A DNA stretch of 64,000 nt from Polyangiaceae bacterium (GTDB lineage: Bacteria > Myxococcota_A > Polyangia > Polyangiales > Polyangiaceae). Below the pieces are notes generated by a model that was given only the letters and a program-made list of their open reading frames with translations, did not search any database and was not told where the DNA came from. A program made the position numbers and the translations under genes. Shown one piece after another: positions 44,737 through 53,564 of this stretch. Numbering within the stretch: the first letter of the stretch is position 1; the number at the start of each line of letters is the position of its first letter. The stretch covers positions 1-64,000 of the forward strand of contig JABFXY010000008.1 of NCBI GenBank assembly GCA_013361525.1, in the 5' to 3' direction.

Positions 44737-46815
44737 CTAGGGAACGAGCTTCGTTCCGTTGAGCGCGGCCTCGAGCGCACCTTTGCCGCGCGCGATGAGG
44801 ACGTACGTGATGCGGTCGACCTCGACGACGACCGCGTCGATCGGCTCGCCGCCTTCGGGCTTCCACGACAGGCGCCGTCCGGTGAACGAGCCGACCTTCT
44901 GCTCGGTGACGGCAGGGTCGTCGGTCGGCAACGACAGGCCGCGGAGCGCGAGCCGCTGTGCGGTTGCTCCGGCGATGAGCACGTTGCTGCGCGCCGAGGC
45001 GGCATCGACCGTGGCGTGCACTTCGATCACCCGATCGCCGTCCTGCGCAAGCACGCGGCGCTGGTGAAGGTCGACCATCTCGTTGCCCATGACCCACGGA
45101 GTCGGTAGCTCGACGGAGAAGCCGAGGTGGTTGTCGACGTATCGATTCGTCTCCGTCTTGAACGGCACGAGCAACGTCGCGACGCCGAGGCCGGTCTCCG
45201 CCTCGAGCGCAGCTTTCTCCTTGTCACGAAACGTCGACGCGAGGCCCGACGTGATGATGGCGAGAGCCGCGCCGCCCACAGCGGCGGTGGTCACCCTGTA
45301 GTGGTAGGCGTCGACCTCACCGGTCGAGGTGATCGCGGGGACGGTGCCGATCTTCGTGGGCGTCGCATTGCCGAGCTTGAACGTCCCGAGGCCGGAGACG
45401 ACGTAGTCGTGGTACTCGCCGGGTTTATCGATGATGCCGCGCTGGCCGAACACGAGCGTCGAGACGCCGAGCTCGAGGCTCGTTGCGCGGTAGACCGCGC
45501 GGGGTTGTCCCCCGGCCCATGAGCCCGCGGACGTGCCGATGAAGACCTCCCACCCGCGCTTGGGAGCGGTCCACGAAAGACCAAACGCGTAGTCGTCGAG
45601 CCGCCCGTGCCGAAAGGCCAGATCGCCCTCGGCGACGTTGTCGATCGGCTCGACCGACGCGAGCTCCGAGCGGAGGCTCGAAGCCGCGTCGTCGTCCAGC
45701 CACGCGAGCTTCTCGGCGATGCGCTCGATCGTCGCCCCGGGCTTGTCGGACGTCGACGGAGGACACCAACCGAGCAGCTCGAGCGTGCGGTGATCCTGCT
45801 CGACGATGCCGAAGAAGTATTCGCGCAGCGGCGTGAGCATCCGCGAGATCTTCGCTTTCTTACCGGCCACGCTCCAGGTGAGCGTCTCCGGCAAGATCGT
45901 CGCGCCCATCGAGCGTGCCGTCGTCTGCCGCGTCTCCTCGATGAACGCTTCGCGGCCCGAGGACATGAACACCATTTGATGCCGCACGCCGAGCGCGCAC
46001 TCCGGCTGACCCGTCTGAACGAGCACGTCGTACCCGGGCAACATGCGCGCGGCGTTCAGCCCTACCAAGGTGCGCACACCGCGCGGAATCGACAGGCGGT
46101 AGCCCCCCACGGCGCTCTCGTAGAGCCCGTCGTGCAGGCGATAGGAAGGCGTCGCCACGTCCGGCGCGTCTTCGTCGTAGCGGGGGCCGACGATCGGCCC
46201 ATCGTCGAGCTTCACCGCATCGAACAGCGGCGCGAGCACGTCGCACGACGAGGCGAGCGGGTTCGATACGGGTGCGCCGACAGCGAGGGCGAAGACGAAT
46301 TTCTGGCGCCGAACATAGAGGTAACAACTTCGCCGAAGGGCGTTCACGACGCCGAATCGCTTCGCGGGCAGGCCTTGGAACGTGACGTCCTTCAGCTCGT
46401 CGACCGCGCCGCCGCGCGCTCGAAAGTCGACGTACATGCCCATCGCGATCGCGCCGAGGTCGCCCTGCTCGAGCTCCGATGCGTGGACGGTCAGGATGAC
46501 GTCGGCTGGCGCGACGAGCCCCGCGATCGCCGTCGCCTCGTACACCGAGGAGTCCTCGAACGTCATCGCGCGGTGCTGTTTGCTCGGTGGCTCGATGCGA
46601 AAGCGGTAGTCGAGGTCGACGACCTCACCCGACGGATACCGCTTCTGCCCGCGGGCCTCCTTCGATCCATCGCCGGACGCGCTGGCCGAGCCGCTCGCGT
46701 GGGTCCGGCTCGTCTCGTCGTCGGGCGGCGCGTCCTTCTTCTTCGAACCGCACGCGACGCACAGCACGAGGCCCGCCGCGGCGGCGAACCATCGCAATCG
46801 GCTGGCGGCGCTCAT
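44737..46815 (-). CDS. Large lipoprotein with three related alpha/beta repeats, unknown function
   Basis: The 692-residue protein has a signal peptide with lipobox LCVACGS and a short Ser/Ala/Gly linker. Three stretches share the pattern of a membrane-exposed PsbP/DUF1795-like fold: DLDYRFRIEPPSKQHRAMTF, then VGGYRLSIPRGVRTLVG near residue 235, and LGFSVELPTPWVMGNEMVDL near residue 570. Each is followed by a strand-helix unit that reports on gene-product size (TARSMGATILPETL; AGATAQRLALRGLS). The copies are diverged. It should sit in the periplasm or on the outer membrane; no enzymatic motif is visible. It converges with tetR (stop codons 15 bp apart). Confidence 0.75.
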   Translation of the reverse strand: MSAASRLRWFAAAAGLVLCVACGSKKKDAPPDDETSRTHASGSASASGDGSKEARGQKRYPSGEVVDLDYRFRIEPPSKQHRAMTFEDSSVYEATAIAGLVAPADVILTVHASELEQGDLGAIAMGMYVDFRARGGAVDELKDVTFQGLPAKRFGVVNALRRSCYLYVRRQKFVFALAVGAPVSNPLASSCDVLAPLFDAVKLDDGPIVGPRYDEDAPDVATPSYRLHDGLYESAVGGYRLSIPRGVRTLVGLNAARMLPGYDVLVQTGQPECALGVRHQMVFMSSGREAFIEETRQTTARSMGATILPETLTWSVAGKKAKISRMLTPLREYFFGIVEQDHRTLELLGWCPPSTSDKPGATIERIAEKLAWLDDDAASSLRSELASVEPIDNVAEGDLAFRHGRLDDYAFGLSWTAPKRGWEVFIGTSAGSWAGGQPRAVYRATSLELGVSTLVFGQRGIIDKPGEYHDYVVSGLGTFKLGNATPTKIGTVPAITSTGEVDAYHYRVTTAAVGGAALAIITSGLASTFRDKEKAALEAETGLGVATLLVPFKTETNRYVDNHLGFSVELPTPWVMGNEMVDLHQRRVLAQDGDRVIEVHATVDAASARSNVLIAGATAQRLALRGLSLPTDDPAVTEQKVGSFTGRRLSWKPEGGEPIDAVVVEVDRITYVLIARGKGALEAALNGTKLVP

Positions 46816-46845
46816 CGCAGGATGAACGTTACCAGCTCGGCGCGA

Positions 46846-46863
46846 GCGCCGCGCGCGCGGCGC
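46846..46863. terminator. 18-bp perfect palindrome, possible terminator of the sigma-regulator unit
   Basis: GCGCCGCGCGCGCGGCGC is its own reverse complement; GCCCGCGGGC follows at 46866-46875. It lies 30 bp beyond the stop of the gene at 46893 (minus). No T-tract follows, so the terminator reading is tentative. Confidence 0.35.
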
Positions 46864-46892
46864 ACGCCCGCGGGCGCTACCGCCGCGATGCC

Positions 46893-47660
46893 CTACTTCG
46901 TGCAGCGAATCGCCGAGGCGTCCTTCGCGAGCTGGCCTTTCGGGAACCGCGCGCGATACGCGGCTAGCCGTGCTTGGCAGGCTTCGCCGTCGCCGGCCAT
47001 CTCCGCCCGGCGCGCTTGATCGAGCAGCGCGGATTCAGCGCCGAGCGTGTTGCCGACCGATTCGGGAGGATCGCCCGCGGTCGAGACCGCGGCGGGCGTA
47101 TTGCCGGCCGTCTTCACCTTCGTTTTTCCGCTTCGCGCGGACGCAGGTGACGCCTCCTTCGGGGTCGGGTTCGGCTCGTCGTGCTTCGCCTCCTCCGGGT
47201 CGACGGTTCGAGCGCGATCTTCCACGACAACGGTGGGCGCCGGAGAAAGGCGCTGCCGCTCGTGGTGGCCGTCTTGCGCCGATGCGCCGTTGCCCGCGGG
47301 CGTTTGGACGGCCGCATGCTGGTCCGGTGCCGGCGTTTGACCGCGCCAGACTGCATACCCACCGACCGCGAGACCCGCGATCGTGAGCCCGCCGACGAGC
47401 TTCATCAGCGTGAGACTGAAAACACCGGTCTTCACCGCGGTCGCGGTGGCAGCGGTGCCCGATGCGGCCATGCCCGTCGTCGCGCCGCCGACCGCCGTGG
47501 TCGTCGAGGCCGCGCCGAGCACGACGGCGGATCCGATGCCGAGCGCTGCGAGCGTGCGCTCTGCAGACTTCGCGGGCGGAGCCTCGTCGAGGCCGGATTC
47601 GAGGAGGACGCGATCGAGATCGCTGCCCGGTTCGTCGAGGAGGCGCTTCATCGTCGTCAT
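46893..47660 (-). CDS. Sigma-linked single-pass membrane regulator (putative anti-sigma-like)
   Basis: The 255-residue protein starts MTTMKRLLDEPGSDLDRVLL, with its ATG overlapping the sigma-factor stop by 4 bp (ATGA). The N-terminal 45 residues are polar; a Gly/Ala/Thr-rich hydrophobic stretch and the helix LMKLVGGLTIAGLAVGGYAVW follow. The periplasmic part is Pro/Ala/Glu-rich and ends with a short helical region with CQARLAAYRARFPKGQLAKD, a TPR- or YbgF-like piece. Proteins of this build follow ECF sigma genes in many myxobacteria; sequestration of the sigma factor by the N-terminus is inferred, since no zinc-binding HxxxCxxC anti-sigma motif is present. Confidence 0.75.
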   Translation of the reverse strand: MTTMKRLLDEPGSDLDRVLLESGLDEAPPAKSAERTLAALGIGSAVVLGAASTTTAVGGATTGMAASGTAATATAVKTGVFSLTLMKLVGGLTIAGLAVGGYAVWRGQTPAPDQHAAVQTPAGNGASAQDGHHERQRLSPAPTVVVEDRARTVDPEEAKHDEPNPTPKEASPASARSGKTKVKTAGNTPAAVSTAGDPPESVGNTLGAESALLDQARRAEMAGDGEACQARLAAYRARFPKGQLAKDASAIRCTK

Positions 47661-48472
47661 GTCCCCTCCCCTTCTGTGAGACCGATCCGAGCCGTCGGGG
47701 CGGCCGCGCGATCGATCGTAGCCGAGCGCGCGGAGCGCATCCGCGCCTCGATGCGTTTTCTTTGTTCGGCGAAGAGCTCGCGCGCGCGCCGCAAGCGCGA
47801 GGCGACGGTCCCTTGCGGAACGCCGATCAGCGTCGCGATCTCGCTCATCGTGAGCTGCTCGAGCTCGAAGAGCGTGAACACTGCGCGGAGCTCGATCGGC
47901 ATGGTGGTCAGAATATCGTCGAGTAAGGCGCGAGCACGCGCGCGGTCCAACATCTCGTCGGGGCGCGCCGCCGTGTCGACGCGCTCGGGACAGGCGTCCT
48001 CTCCAACGACCTCGCGACGCCGTGCGACCGTCCGGCGCGCTCGCGACGCGACCCGCAAGCACACTCCGTACAGGAATGAGCGCTCGGAGCCGGGAGCGAT
48101 GTCGTCGATGCGTCGTGCGGTGACCATGAAGACCTGCTGAAGAGCATCCTCCGCATCGGCGCGTGGCACGCCGAGGCGGACGAGAGAACGCCACACGAAC
48201 GTGTGGTGGTCGACGACGACGCCCTTGATGCGAACGGCACGCTCGGGAGAGTGCGCTTGCACCGAGAGTTCGGCCTGATCCTCGTCAACGTCGTCCAGCA
48301 ATTCACATGGCTCGCCTTCGACATCGGCGAGCGATTGCTCATCATCCGAATGTGGCGCCGAACCCATGGCAGCAGGGCCGAGCGCGCCGACATCCGAAAT
48401 CGGACTTTCCCGTGACGAGGAGGCTGCCGTGAAGAGCGGCATCGCCTCGCTGGATAGCACTGGTCTCTTCAT
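47657..48472 (-). CDS. ECF-type RNA polymerase sigma factor
   Basis: Region 2 is VWRSLVRLGVPRADAEDALQ and QVFMVTARRIDDIAPG; region 4 is MPIELRAVFTLFELEQLTMS and EIATLIGVPQGTVASRLRRA, with the recognition helix GVPQGTVASRL. The start is uncertain: the ATG at 48472 gives 271 residues, other ATGs at 48442 and 48367 give shorter forms, and the frame is open to 48550. The N-terminal 85 residues are acidic and unlike core sigma domains, so a shorter protein is quite possible. Its stop overlaps the regulator gene by 4 bp, so the two form one unit. Its target promoters are unknown. Confidence 0.88.
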   Translation of the reverse strand: MKRPVLSSEAMPLFTAASSSRESPISDVGALGPAAMGSAPHSDDEQSLADVEGEPCELLDDVDEDQAELSVQAHSPERAVRIKGVVVDHHTFVWRSLVRLGVPRADAEDALQQVFMVTARRIDDIAPGSERSFLYGVCLRVASRARRTVARRREVVGEDACPERVDTAARPDEMLDRARARALLDDILTTMPIELRAVFTLFELEQLTMSEIATLIGVPQGTVASRLRRARELFAEQRKRIEARMRSARSATIDRAAAPTARIGLTEGEGT

Positions 48473-48671
48473 CCCCGGCTCGGCGTCGACTGATCCATCA
48501 ATTTCGCGCCGGGTGTGGGACCACGAGCGGCGCCCCCCGGCTTCTTTCAAGAAAGACCGCGCGCTGCGCGCACCGCTGTCTCGGGCTGACCGAGGCGACG
48601 GCTTTTCGCAACGGTGAGGTTGCTTAGCAGCACGCGCACCGAGCGGCGAGCGCGGACCCCATGAACCCAGG

Positions 48672-49859
48672 CTAGAAGGCGGCGGTCACGCCGGTGGCCA
48701 AACCGAAGGTCACGGGAAGCGGCTCGTACACAATCAGGTCATCACCCGCTTTGAAGGTGGCTCGCACGATTGCAAAAGAAGGGCCCGCCTGGAGCTCGAC
48801 CGCAAGCCACGGCAGCGGCGTCAGGTCGACGCGCGCCGCGAGCCCCGACTCGACCCAGGGTCCGACCGACGTGTACTTGAGCGCCTCGGGAACGCGGAAA
48901 ACCGCCCATTGTCCGCCTCCGCCGAAGGTCGCGCACGGCCAGAGACGCAGCCAGTCGACCGGGCGCCACGCCGGCACACAGCCGATGAACCGACCGCGCA
49001 ACATGCGGTAATCGCCGACGAGTCCCGTCTCCTCGGCGTCGACGACCGTGGACTCCGCCGTCAGGGCGTAGCTCAACTCGGCACGCATGGACCACGGGAT
49101 CTCCCCGAGCTCTCGGAGCTCGACCTGCCCCGCGATCCCGACGAGAGGCGTCGGCGCCGGCCCGACGTCGAGCACGAACTGCGCTCCGAAGCCGATGTCC
49201 ATCTTCGACGGCCCGGCGGGGCCGGGTCGAAAAGCATCCGCCGGAAGCGGCGGCGCGATCGTGTCGAGCTCGGTCGGCGGGGGAATCATCGCCGGCCGCC
49301 AGGAGACCGGAGGCGCCCAGGCCGGCAGAATCGTCGGCGCCGCCCCCGAACGGAGCGCAGGCTGAGAGCCGAGAATCGGCGGCCCGGACCAATCGGGCGG
49401 GAGCGGCAGCGGCTCCGGGATGTCGACGTTCGCGGCGTCCGGGTCGATGGATAATGCGGCAATCAACGCGAGGGCCGTCGTCACCTCCACGCACGAAACG
49501 CCGGTCACGGTGCGGTCGCTCGAGGTGATTCCCTGCGTGATGACGAGCTTGCCCGTCACCTTCGACTTGCCCGGGCCCGATTGCTTGATGTCGACGCTGA
49601 AGACGATGTCCGGCTGCTCGGCCGCGCCGACCGGCTTCGCGATGCGCGAACGGCTCTGAATGCCGTGGATGAACGCGCCGCGGTCGGGACAGCCCTCCGG
49701 GGGTTTATAAGCGACGGTGAACGTCGTCTCGGCCTGGGCCGACCCGACGAGGAGCATCGCGGTCACGAACGCGACCAATCGGGCGAGCGCCAGTCCGACG
49801 AGCGCAGGTGTGCGCGAACATTGTCGGCTGCGCCCGACGGGACTACGACGGCGGACCAT
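48672..49859 (-). CDS. Exported protein with predicted outer-membrane beta-barrel-like domain
   Basis: Starting at the ATG at 49859 the product has 395 residues; this ATG overlaps the divergent exonuclease-family ATG, so the real start may be further in. A signal sequence ends with LLVGSAQAETTFTV. Residues about 30-140 form a domain with GCPDRGAFIHGIQSRSRIA and SCVEVTTALALIAALSIDP, commonly seen at the front of myxobacterial envelope proteins. A Pro-rich linker follows. The last 190 residues alternate hydrophobic and aromatic residues (MDIGFGAQFVLDVG, WSMRAELSYALTAEST, LAVELQAGPSFAIVRATF) and end with a Phe, typical for outer-membrane barrels. Confidence 0.75.
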   Translation of the reverse strand: MVRRRSPVGRSRQCSRTPALVGLALARLVAFVTAMLLVGSAQAETTFTVAYKPPEGCPDRGAFIHGIQSRSRIAKPVGAAEQPDIVFSVDIKQSGPGKSKVTGKLVITQGITSSDRTVTGVSCVEVTTALALIAALSIDPDAANVDIPEPLPLPPDWSGPPILGSQPALRSGAAPTILPAWAPPVSWRPAMIPPPTELDTIAPPLPADAFRPGPAGPSKMDIGFGAQFVLDVGPAPTPLVGIAGQVELRELGEIPWSMRAELSYALTAESTVVDAEETGLVGDYRMLRGRFIGCVPAWRPVDWLRLWPCATFGGGGQWAVFRVPEALKYTSVGPWVESGLAARVDLTPLPWLAVELQAGPSFAIVRATFKAGDDLIVYEPLPVTFGLATGVTAAF

Positions 49860-50688
49860 GCGTCCGCTGCGCGTGCTCACGCTCAACATTTGGAACCGCC
49901 AGGGGCCGTGGGACAATAGGCTGCGCTTGCTTCAAAAGGAAATCGTCGCGCTCGATCCGGACATCGTCGGGCTGCAAGAGGTCATCCATCGACCCGGCCG
50001 CCCCGAGGCTTGCCAAGCGAGTCAGATCGCGGACGCGTGGTCGCGCGCCGGCGGCCCGCCGGAGATCCACGTCGGCTTCGGCCCCGCATGGACGTACGAG
50101 AGCGGCGATCAATTCGGCAATGCGATCCTGTCGCGTTACCCGCTGCGCGACGGGCGCACCTTCGATTTGCCGACGCGCGATTCGCGATGTGTCGTCTTCG
50201 CGCGCGCGGACACGCCGTTCGGCCCCGTGCCTTTCTTCGTCACGCATCTGTCGTGGAAGTTCGACGAAGGCAACTTGCGCGAAGATCAGGTCCTCGCGAT
50301 CGCCAGCTACGTCAACGAGACGGTCGAGCCCTCCGACTTACCCGCGGTCCTCGTCGGCGATCTGAACGCGGCGCCGGACGCGACCGAGATTCGTTTCCTT
50401 CGGGGCCTGCACGCGCTCGATCGGAAGAGCATCTTCTTCACCGACTGCTTCGAGCGTGCCGGTGAAGGCCCGGGGTTCACCTTCGATCCGCCGAACAACC
50501 CGCACGCGGCGCTCACCTACGAAGCGCCGCGCCGCATCGACTACGTCCTGGTCAAGGGGCCGGACGGGCGCGGGCGCGGGATGCCTCTCACGGCGAAAGT
50601 CGTCTTCACCGAGGTCGTCGGTCACGGCGCCGAACGACACGCTCCCTCGGACCACTACGGTGTCCTCGCCGAGATTCGGATGGAGTAA
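49858..50688 (+). CDS. Endonuclease/exonuclease/phosphatase (EEP) family hydrolase
   Basis: The ATG at 49858 gives 276 residues. EEP motifs are complete: LTLNIWNRQ (metal Asn), DIVGLQEV (metal Glu), VGDLNAAPDATEIRFL (Asp and Asn) and HAPSDHYGVLAEI (catalytic SDH). RRIDYVLVKG precedes the last motif. Family members cut nucleic acids, phosphoinositides or sphingomyelin; no signal peptide is visible and the substrate cannot be told. The stop TAA is followed immediately by the ATG of the PEGA protein. Its start codon lies against the divergent gene's start, so their promoters must overlap coding sequence. Confidence 0.88.
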   Translation: MRPLRVLTLNIWNRQGPWDNRLRLLQKEIVALDPDIVGLQEVIHRPGRPEACQASQIADAWSRAGGPPEIHVGFGPAWTYESGDQFGNAILSRYPLRDGRTFDLPTRDSRCVVFARADTPFGPVPFFVTHLSWKFDEGNLREDQVLAIASYVNETVEPSDLPAVLVGDLNAAPDATEIRFLRGLHALDRKSIFFTDCFERAGEGPGFTFDPPNNPHAALTYEAPRRIDYVLVKGPDGRGRGMPLTAKVVFTEVVGHGAERHAPSDHYGVLAEIRME

Positions 50689-52428
50689 ATGCGGCTCCGC
50701 TCTCTCGCCATCGCGCTCGGACTTCTCCTCGTCGACTCGAACATCGCGCTCGCGCAGCCCGCATCTCCGCCCGCCGGTCCACCGCCCGTCGGCGGAAGCC
50801 CCGACGCGCCGCCGCCCTCCGGGCATCCGCCGGCATCACCTCCTTCGGGCGATGCGCCGCCGCCGAAGAGCGATCCTCCCAAAACCGATCCGCCGAAGGC
50901 CGATCCCCCGAAGGCGGATCCGCCCAAAACCGATCCGCCCAAGACCGATCCGCCGCCGCCCAACGTCAATCCGAACGCGATCGACGACGCCCGGTCGCGC
51001 ATGGAGAAGGGCCAGCGGCTCTTCGCAGACGCAAAGTACGGCGAGGCGACGGACGAGTTCTCGCAGGCCTACGACAAGCACAAGTTCCCCGCGTTTCTGT
51101 TCAATGCGGGCGTCGCCGCGGAGCGCGCAGGATCGCGTGACCGAGCCGTCGAGCTCTACGATCGCTTCCTCAAAGCCGAGCCCAACGCCCCCGACCGCGC
51201 CGACATCGAAAAGACGCTGGATCGGCTACGAAAAGAGCAAACGTCGAAGACGCCCGAGCCACCCGCTCCGACGCAGAAGCAGCCCGACATCAAGGCGCTG
51301 GTCTTCGTGGAGAGCGAGCCCGCGGGCGCGCCGATCTCGATCTACGAGAAGACGGATCCGAAAGCGGGCCTGCTCGATCCGAAGAAGCCGACCCAGCCCG
51401 GCTACCGCCGCGTCGTGACGGGCCTCACCGCGCCGACGAACCTCTCGCTCAACCACGGGACGTACTTCGTCGTCGTCGAAGGGTTCCGCGACTACAACCC
51501 GACGGGCACGCAGTTCGAGTTCCAGGCAGGCCGCGTTTACGTCTACCGCGCGTCGCTCTCGCAGGGTGATTTCGTCGGCCGCGTCGAGGTGATGTTGCCG
51601 GTCACGACCGCGCAGATCTACGTCGACGATCCGGTGCCGCACAAACACGCGCCGCGCGCCGTCGGCCCGAACTCGATCGAGCTCACGCCGGGCAAACACA
51701 AGCTGACGATCGAGGCCGTCGGGTTCGAGCGGTACGAAAAAGAGATCGAGATCGTCCAAGGCCAGACGATCAAGGTCGACGCACAGCTCGAGCGCGTTCC
51801 GTACGGCTACCTCCTCATCTCCGGCAACGCGGAAGAGGTCGAGGTCGAGATCAACGGCGACGACATCGGCATCTACCAAAAGAAGCGCCACGAGCCGCTC
51901 AGGATCCGGGTGCCCGCGGGCGAGCACGAAGTGGAGGTCGATGCCGACGGTCGCAAGGCCTACGAGAGCACCCTCAAGATCCCGCGCGGCCAGGAGATCT
52001 CGCTCGACGCGAAGCTCGAAGAAGCGCCGGGAAAAGGCGGCGCGATCGTCACCACGATCCTCGCGGCGGGCGCGCTCGCCGGCGGCATCGTCCTCTATCG
52101 ATACGCCGACGGGCTCGAGGAGGGCGACGACTTCAAGGATCCGTTGAACGGCGTCGCGATCGGCTGCCTCGCGGGCGCCGGCGTGTTCACCGGTCTTTCG
52201 ATCTTCCTCTTCGTTTGGGATCCGGGCGACGACTCGAGCGCCAAGCTCTCGACGCCGCGCGAGTTCACGGGTGAAGCGGAGGAGCCCGCGGTCAAGGTGA
52301 AGACGGACGCGCGCCTCGGGCCGCGGATCTCGGTCGGCGTGACTCCCGGTCTCGCGACCGAGCCTCTCGCGCCGTGGATCGGTGCGTTGCCGGCTCCGAC
52401 CGGTCTCGTCGTGCGCGGCTCGTTCTGA
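50689..52428 (+). CDS. PEGA-domain protein with TPR region and C-terminal membrane helices
   Basis: The 579-residue product begins directly after the upstream TAA with a signal peptide (MRLRSLAIALGLLLVDSNIALAQ, cut here at LAQ). Residues about 25-90 are Pro-rich with the 5-residue repeats DPPKT/DPPKA. A TPR pair follows (RMEKGQRLFADAKYGEATDE). Then come several PEGA-like beta units (LVFVESEPAGAPISIYEK; VEVMLPVTTAQIYVDDP; GYLLISGNAEEVEVEINGD), where PEGA is seen as IRVPAGEHEVEVDADG. Two hydrophobic helices close the protein (VTTILAAGALAGGIVLYRYA; GVAIGCLAGAGVFTGLSIFLF). It is probably an envelope protein of myxobacterial type. A strongly structured hairpin lies 15 bp after its stop. Confidence 0.82.
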   Translation: MRLRSLAIALGLLLVDSNIALAQPASPPAGPPPVGGSPDAPPPSGHPPASPPSGDAPPPKSDPPKTDPPKADPPKADPPKTDPPKTDPPPPNVNPNAIDDARSRMEKGQRLFADAKYGEATDEFSQAYDKHKFPAFLFNAGVAAERAGSRDRAVELYDRFLKAEPNAPDRADIEKTLDRLRKEQTSKTPEPPAPTQKQPDIKALVFVESEPAGAPISIYEKTDPKAGLLDPKKPTQPGYRRVVTGLTAPTNLSLNHGTYFVVVEGFRDYNPTGTQFEFQAGRVYVYRASLSQGDFVGRVEVMLPVTTAQIYVDDPVPHKHAPRAVGPNSIELTPGKHKLTIEAVGFERYEKEIEIVQGQTIKVDAQLERVPYGYLLISGNAEEVEVEINGDDIGIYQKKRHEPLRIRVPAGEHEVEVDADGRKAYESTLKIPRGQEISLDAKLEEAPGKGGAIVTTILAAGALAGGIVLYRYADGLEEGDDFKDPLNGVAIGCLAGAGVFTGLSIFLFVWDPGDDSSAKLSTPREFTGEAEEPAVKVKTDARLGPRISVGVTPGLATEPLAPWIGALPAPTGLVVRGSF

Positions 52429-52443
52429 GATGCAGCGCATTTC

Positions 52444-52518
52444 GGTTGCCCAGATGGTTTCCCGCTCCAACGGCTCCCAAGGGGTGAGGAGCCGTTTCCG
52501 CGGGAAACACGGGCAACC
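52444..52518. repeat. 75-bp nested inverted repeat with three stacked stems
   Basis: Three exact pairs lie one inside the other: GGTTGCCC/GGGCAACC (52444-52451, 52511-52518), GTTTCCCG/CGGGAAAC (52457-52464, 52501-52508) and AACGGCTCC/GGAGCCGTT (52469-52477, 52488-52496), with a 10-nt loop. In total 25 bp pair with no mismatch inside the stems. It lies between two convergent genes and may be a terminator, a 3' RNA stabiliser or a non-coding RNA. Confidence 0.7.
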
Positions 52519-52547
52519 TCCGCACCCGGCGCTCGTTTGTTGCTATC

Positions 52548-52578
52548 GCAAAGGTCGGTCAGGACAACCGACCTTTGC
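52548..52578. terminator. 12-bp hairpin between convergent genes
   Basis: GCAAAGGTCGGT (52548-52559) pairs exactly with ACCGACCTTTGC (52567-52578), loop CAGGACA. It could terminate transcription from both sides, since the stem ends in an A/T triplet, but there is no clear T-tract. Confidence 0.55.
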
Positions 52579-52583
52579 CGTAG

Positions 52584-53510
52584 CTAGCGCCGCGTTTTGA
52601 ACGACGCCGTCGTTCGGCGCCGGCGCGACACCTGCTCGACGTCGGAGGTGGGACGGGTCGGGGTGGGCTTGTCCACGAACGGTGCCCGAGCGTTGCGCGC
52701 CTCACGGCGTGTGCTCGGGCCGTTCGGGATACCTGCCTGCGCGACCGGTATCGGAGGCGGCAGCGCAGGTCGCGCGATCAAATAACCTTGAACGAAATGC
52801 ACGCCGGCATCCATCACGGCGGCGAGCTCGGCGGGCGTCTCGATGCCTTCGGCCACGACGCGCGCGCCGAGGTCACCACAGAGGCGCACGATGCTCGTCA
52901 CGAGCTTCAGCCGCCGCGGATCCTCGTGCAGCTTCTCGATGAGCCCCCTGTCCAACTTGACGATCTCCGGCGCGAGATCAGCGATGTAACGAAGATTGGA
53001 GTAGCCGGCACCGAGGTCGTCGACGACGAGCCCGATCCCTTTGTTTCGTAATTCGCGCAGCGTGCCCTGCACGAGCGCGTGATGGCTCAGCGGCACGCTC
53101 TCGGTGATCTCGAGGTACACGCCCGGCTCGTGGGTGAAGATCGGATCGTCGGGTTGTACGAGCCAGCGGTCCGAGAGCTCGTGCGGGTGGACGTTCAAGA
53201 ACAGCGCGTGACCGGGGCACTCCGTCGTCGCGAGCTCGCGTAGCGTACGTCCCAGCCTGCCGCACAGCTTCTGTTCCGCAGCGGCCTCGAACAGCACCAG
53301 CGGGTTTTCGAGCCCCTTCGCCTTGCAGCGCGCGAGGGCTTCGTAGGCCAGCACGGAGCCGTTCAGCAGGTCGACGATCGGCTGAAAGACCACCGACACG
53401 AGCTGGTCTCCCAGTGCACGTGCAACAGTTCGGATCCCGCTCGGTCGTGTGGTCGCCAAAGGCGCCCAGGATACGCCAAAACGTTCAGGTTTCAGCAGCG
53501 GAGAAGTCAC
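52584..53510 (-). CDS. EAL-domain cyclic-di-GMP phosphodiesterase
   Basis: The 308-residue protein consists of one EAL domain with a basic, disordered C-terminal tail. Conserved residues are present: VFQPIVDL, YEALAR (EAL motif, Glu57), LFLNVHPHEL (Asn), VYLEITES (Glu), GLVVDDLGAGYSNL (the usual DDFGTGYS), IVKLDRGLIEKL, VVAEGIET and FVQGYLIARP. The set of catalytic and metal-binding residues looks complete, so hydrolysis of c-di-GMP is likely. There is no sensor or membrane part; it should be cytoplasmic. It starts at a GTG, just downstream of a 9-bp inverted repeat. The opposite-strand ORFs here are shadows. Confidence 0.9.
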   Translation of the reverse strand: MTSPLLKPERFGVSWAPLATTRPSGIRTVARALGDQLVSVVFQPIVDLLNGSVLAYEALARCKAKGLENPLVLFEAAAEQKLCGRLGRTLRELATTECPGHALFLNVHPHELSDRWLVQPDDPIFTHEPGVYLEITESVPLSHHALVQGTLRELRNKGIGLVVDDLGAGYSNLRYIADLAPEIVKLDRGLIEKLHEDPRRLKLVTSIVRLCGDLGARVVAEGIETPAELAAVMDAGVHFVQGYLIARPALPPPIPVAQAGIPNGPSTRREARNARAPFVDKPTPTRPTSDVEQVSRRRRTTASFKTRR

Positions 53511-53515
53511 CGAAT

Positions 53516-53540
53516 CGTTGCGATGACGCAGATCGCAACG
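53516..53540. repeat. 9-bp perfect inverted repeat between kinase stop and EAL start
   Basis: CGTTGCGAT-GACGCAG-ATCGCAACG. It could be a terminator for the upstream kinase gene (24 bp beyond its stop) or an operator for the EAL gene (5 bp before its start). The arm ATCGCAAC is the same 8-mer as in the TetR operators at 43.9 kb, but in the opposite arrangement. Confidence 0.55.
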
Positions 53541-53564
53541 AGTCAGAGCCCCCGACCAAAAGCA

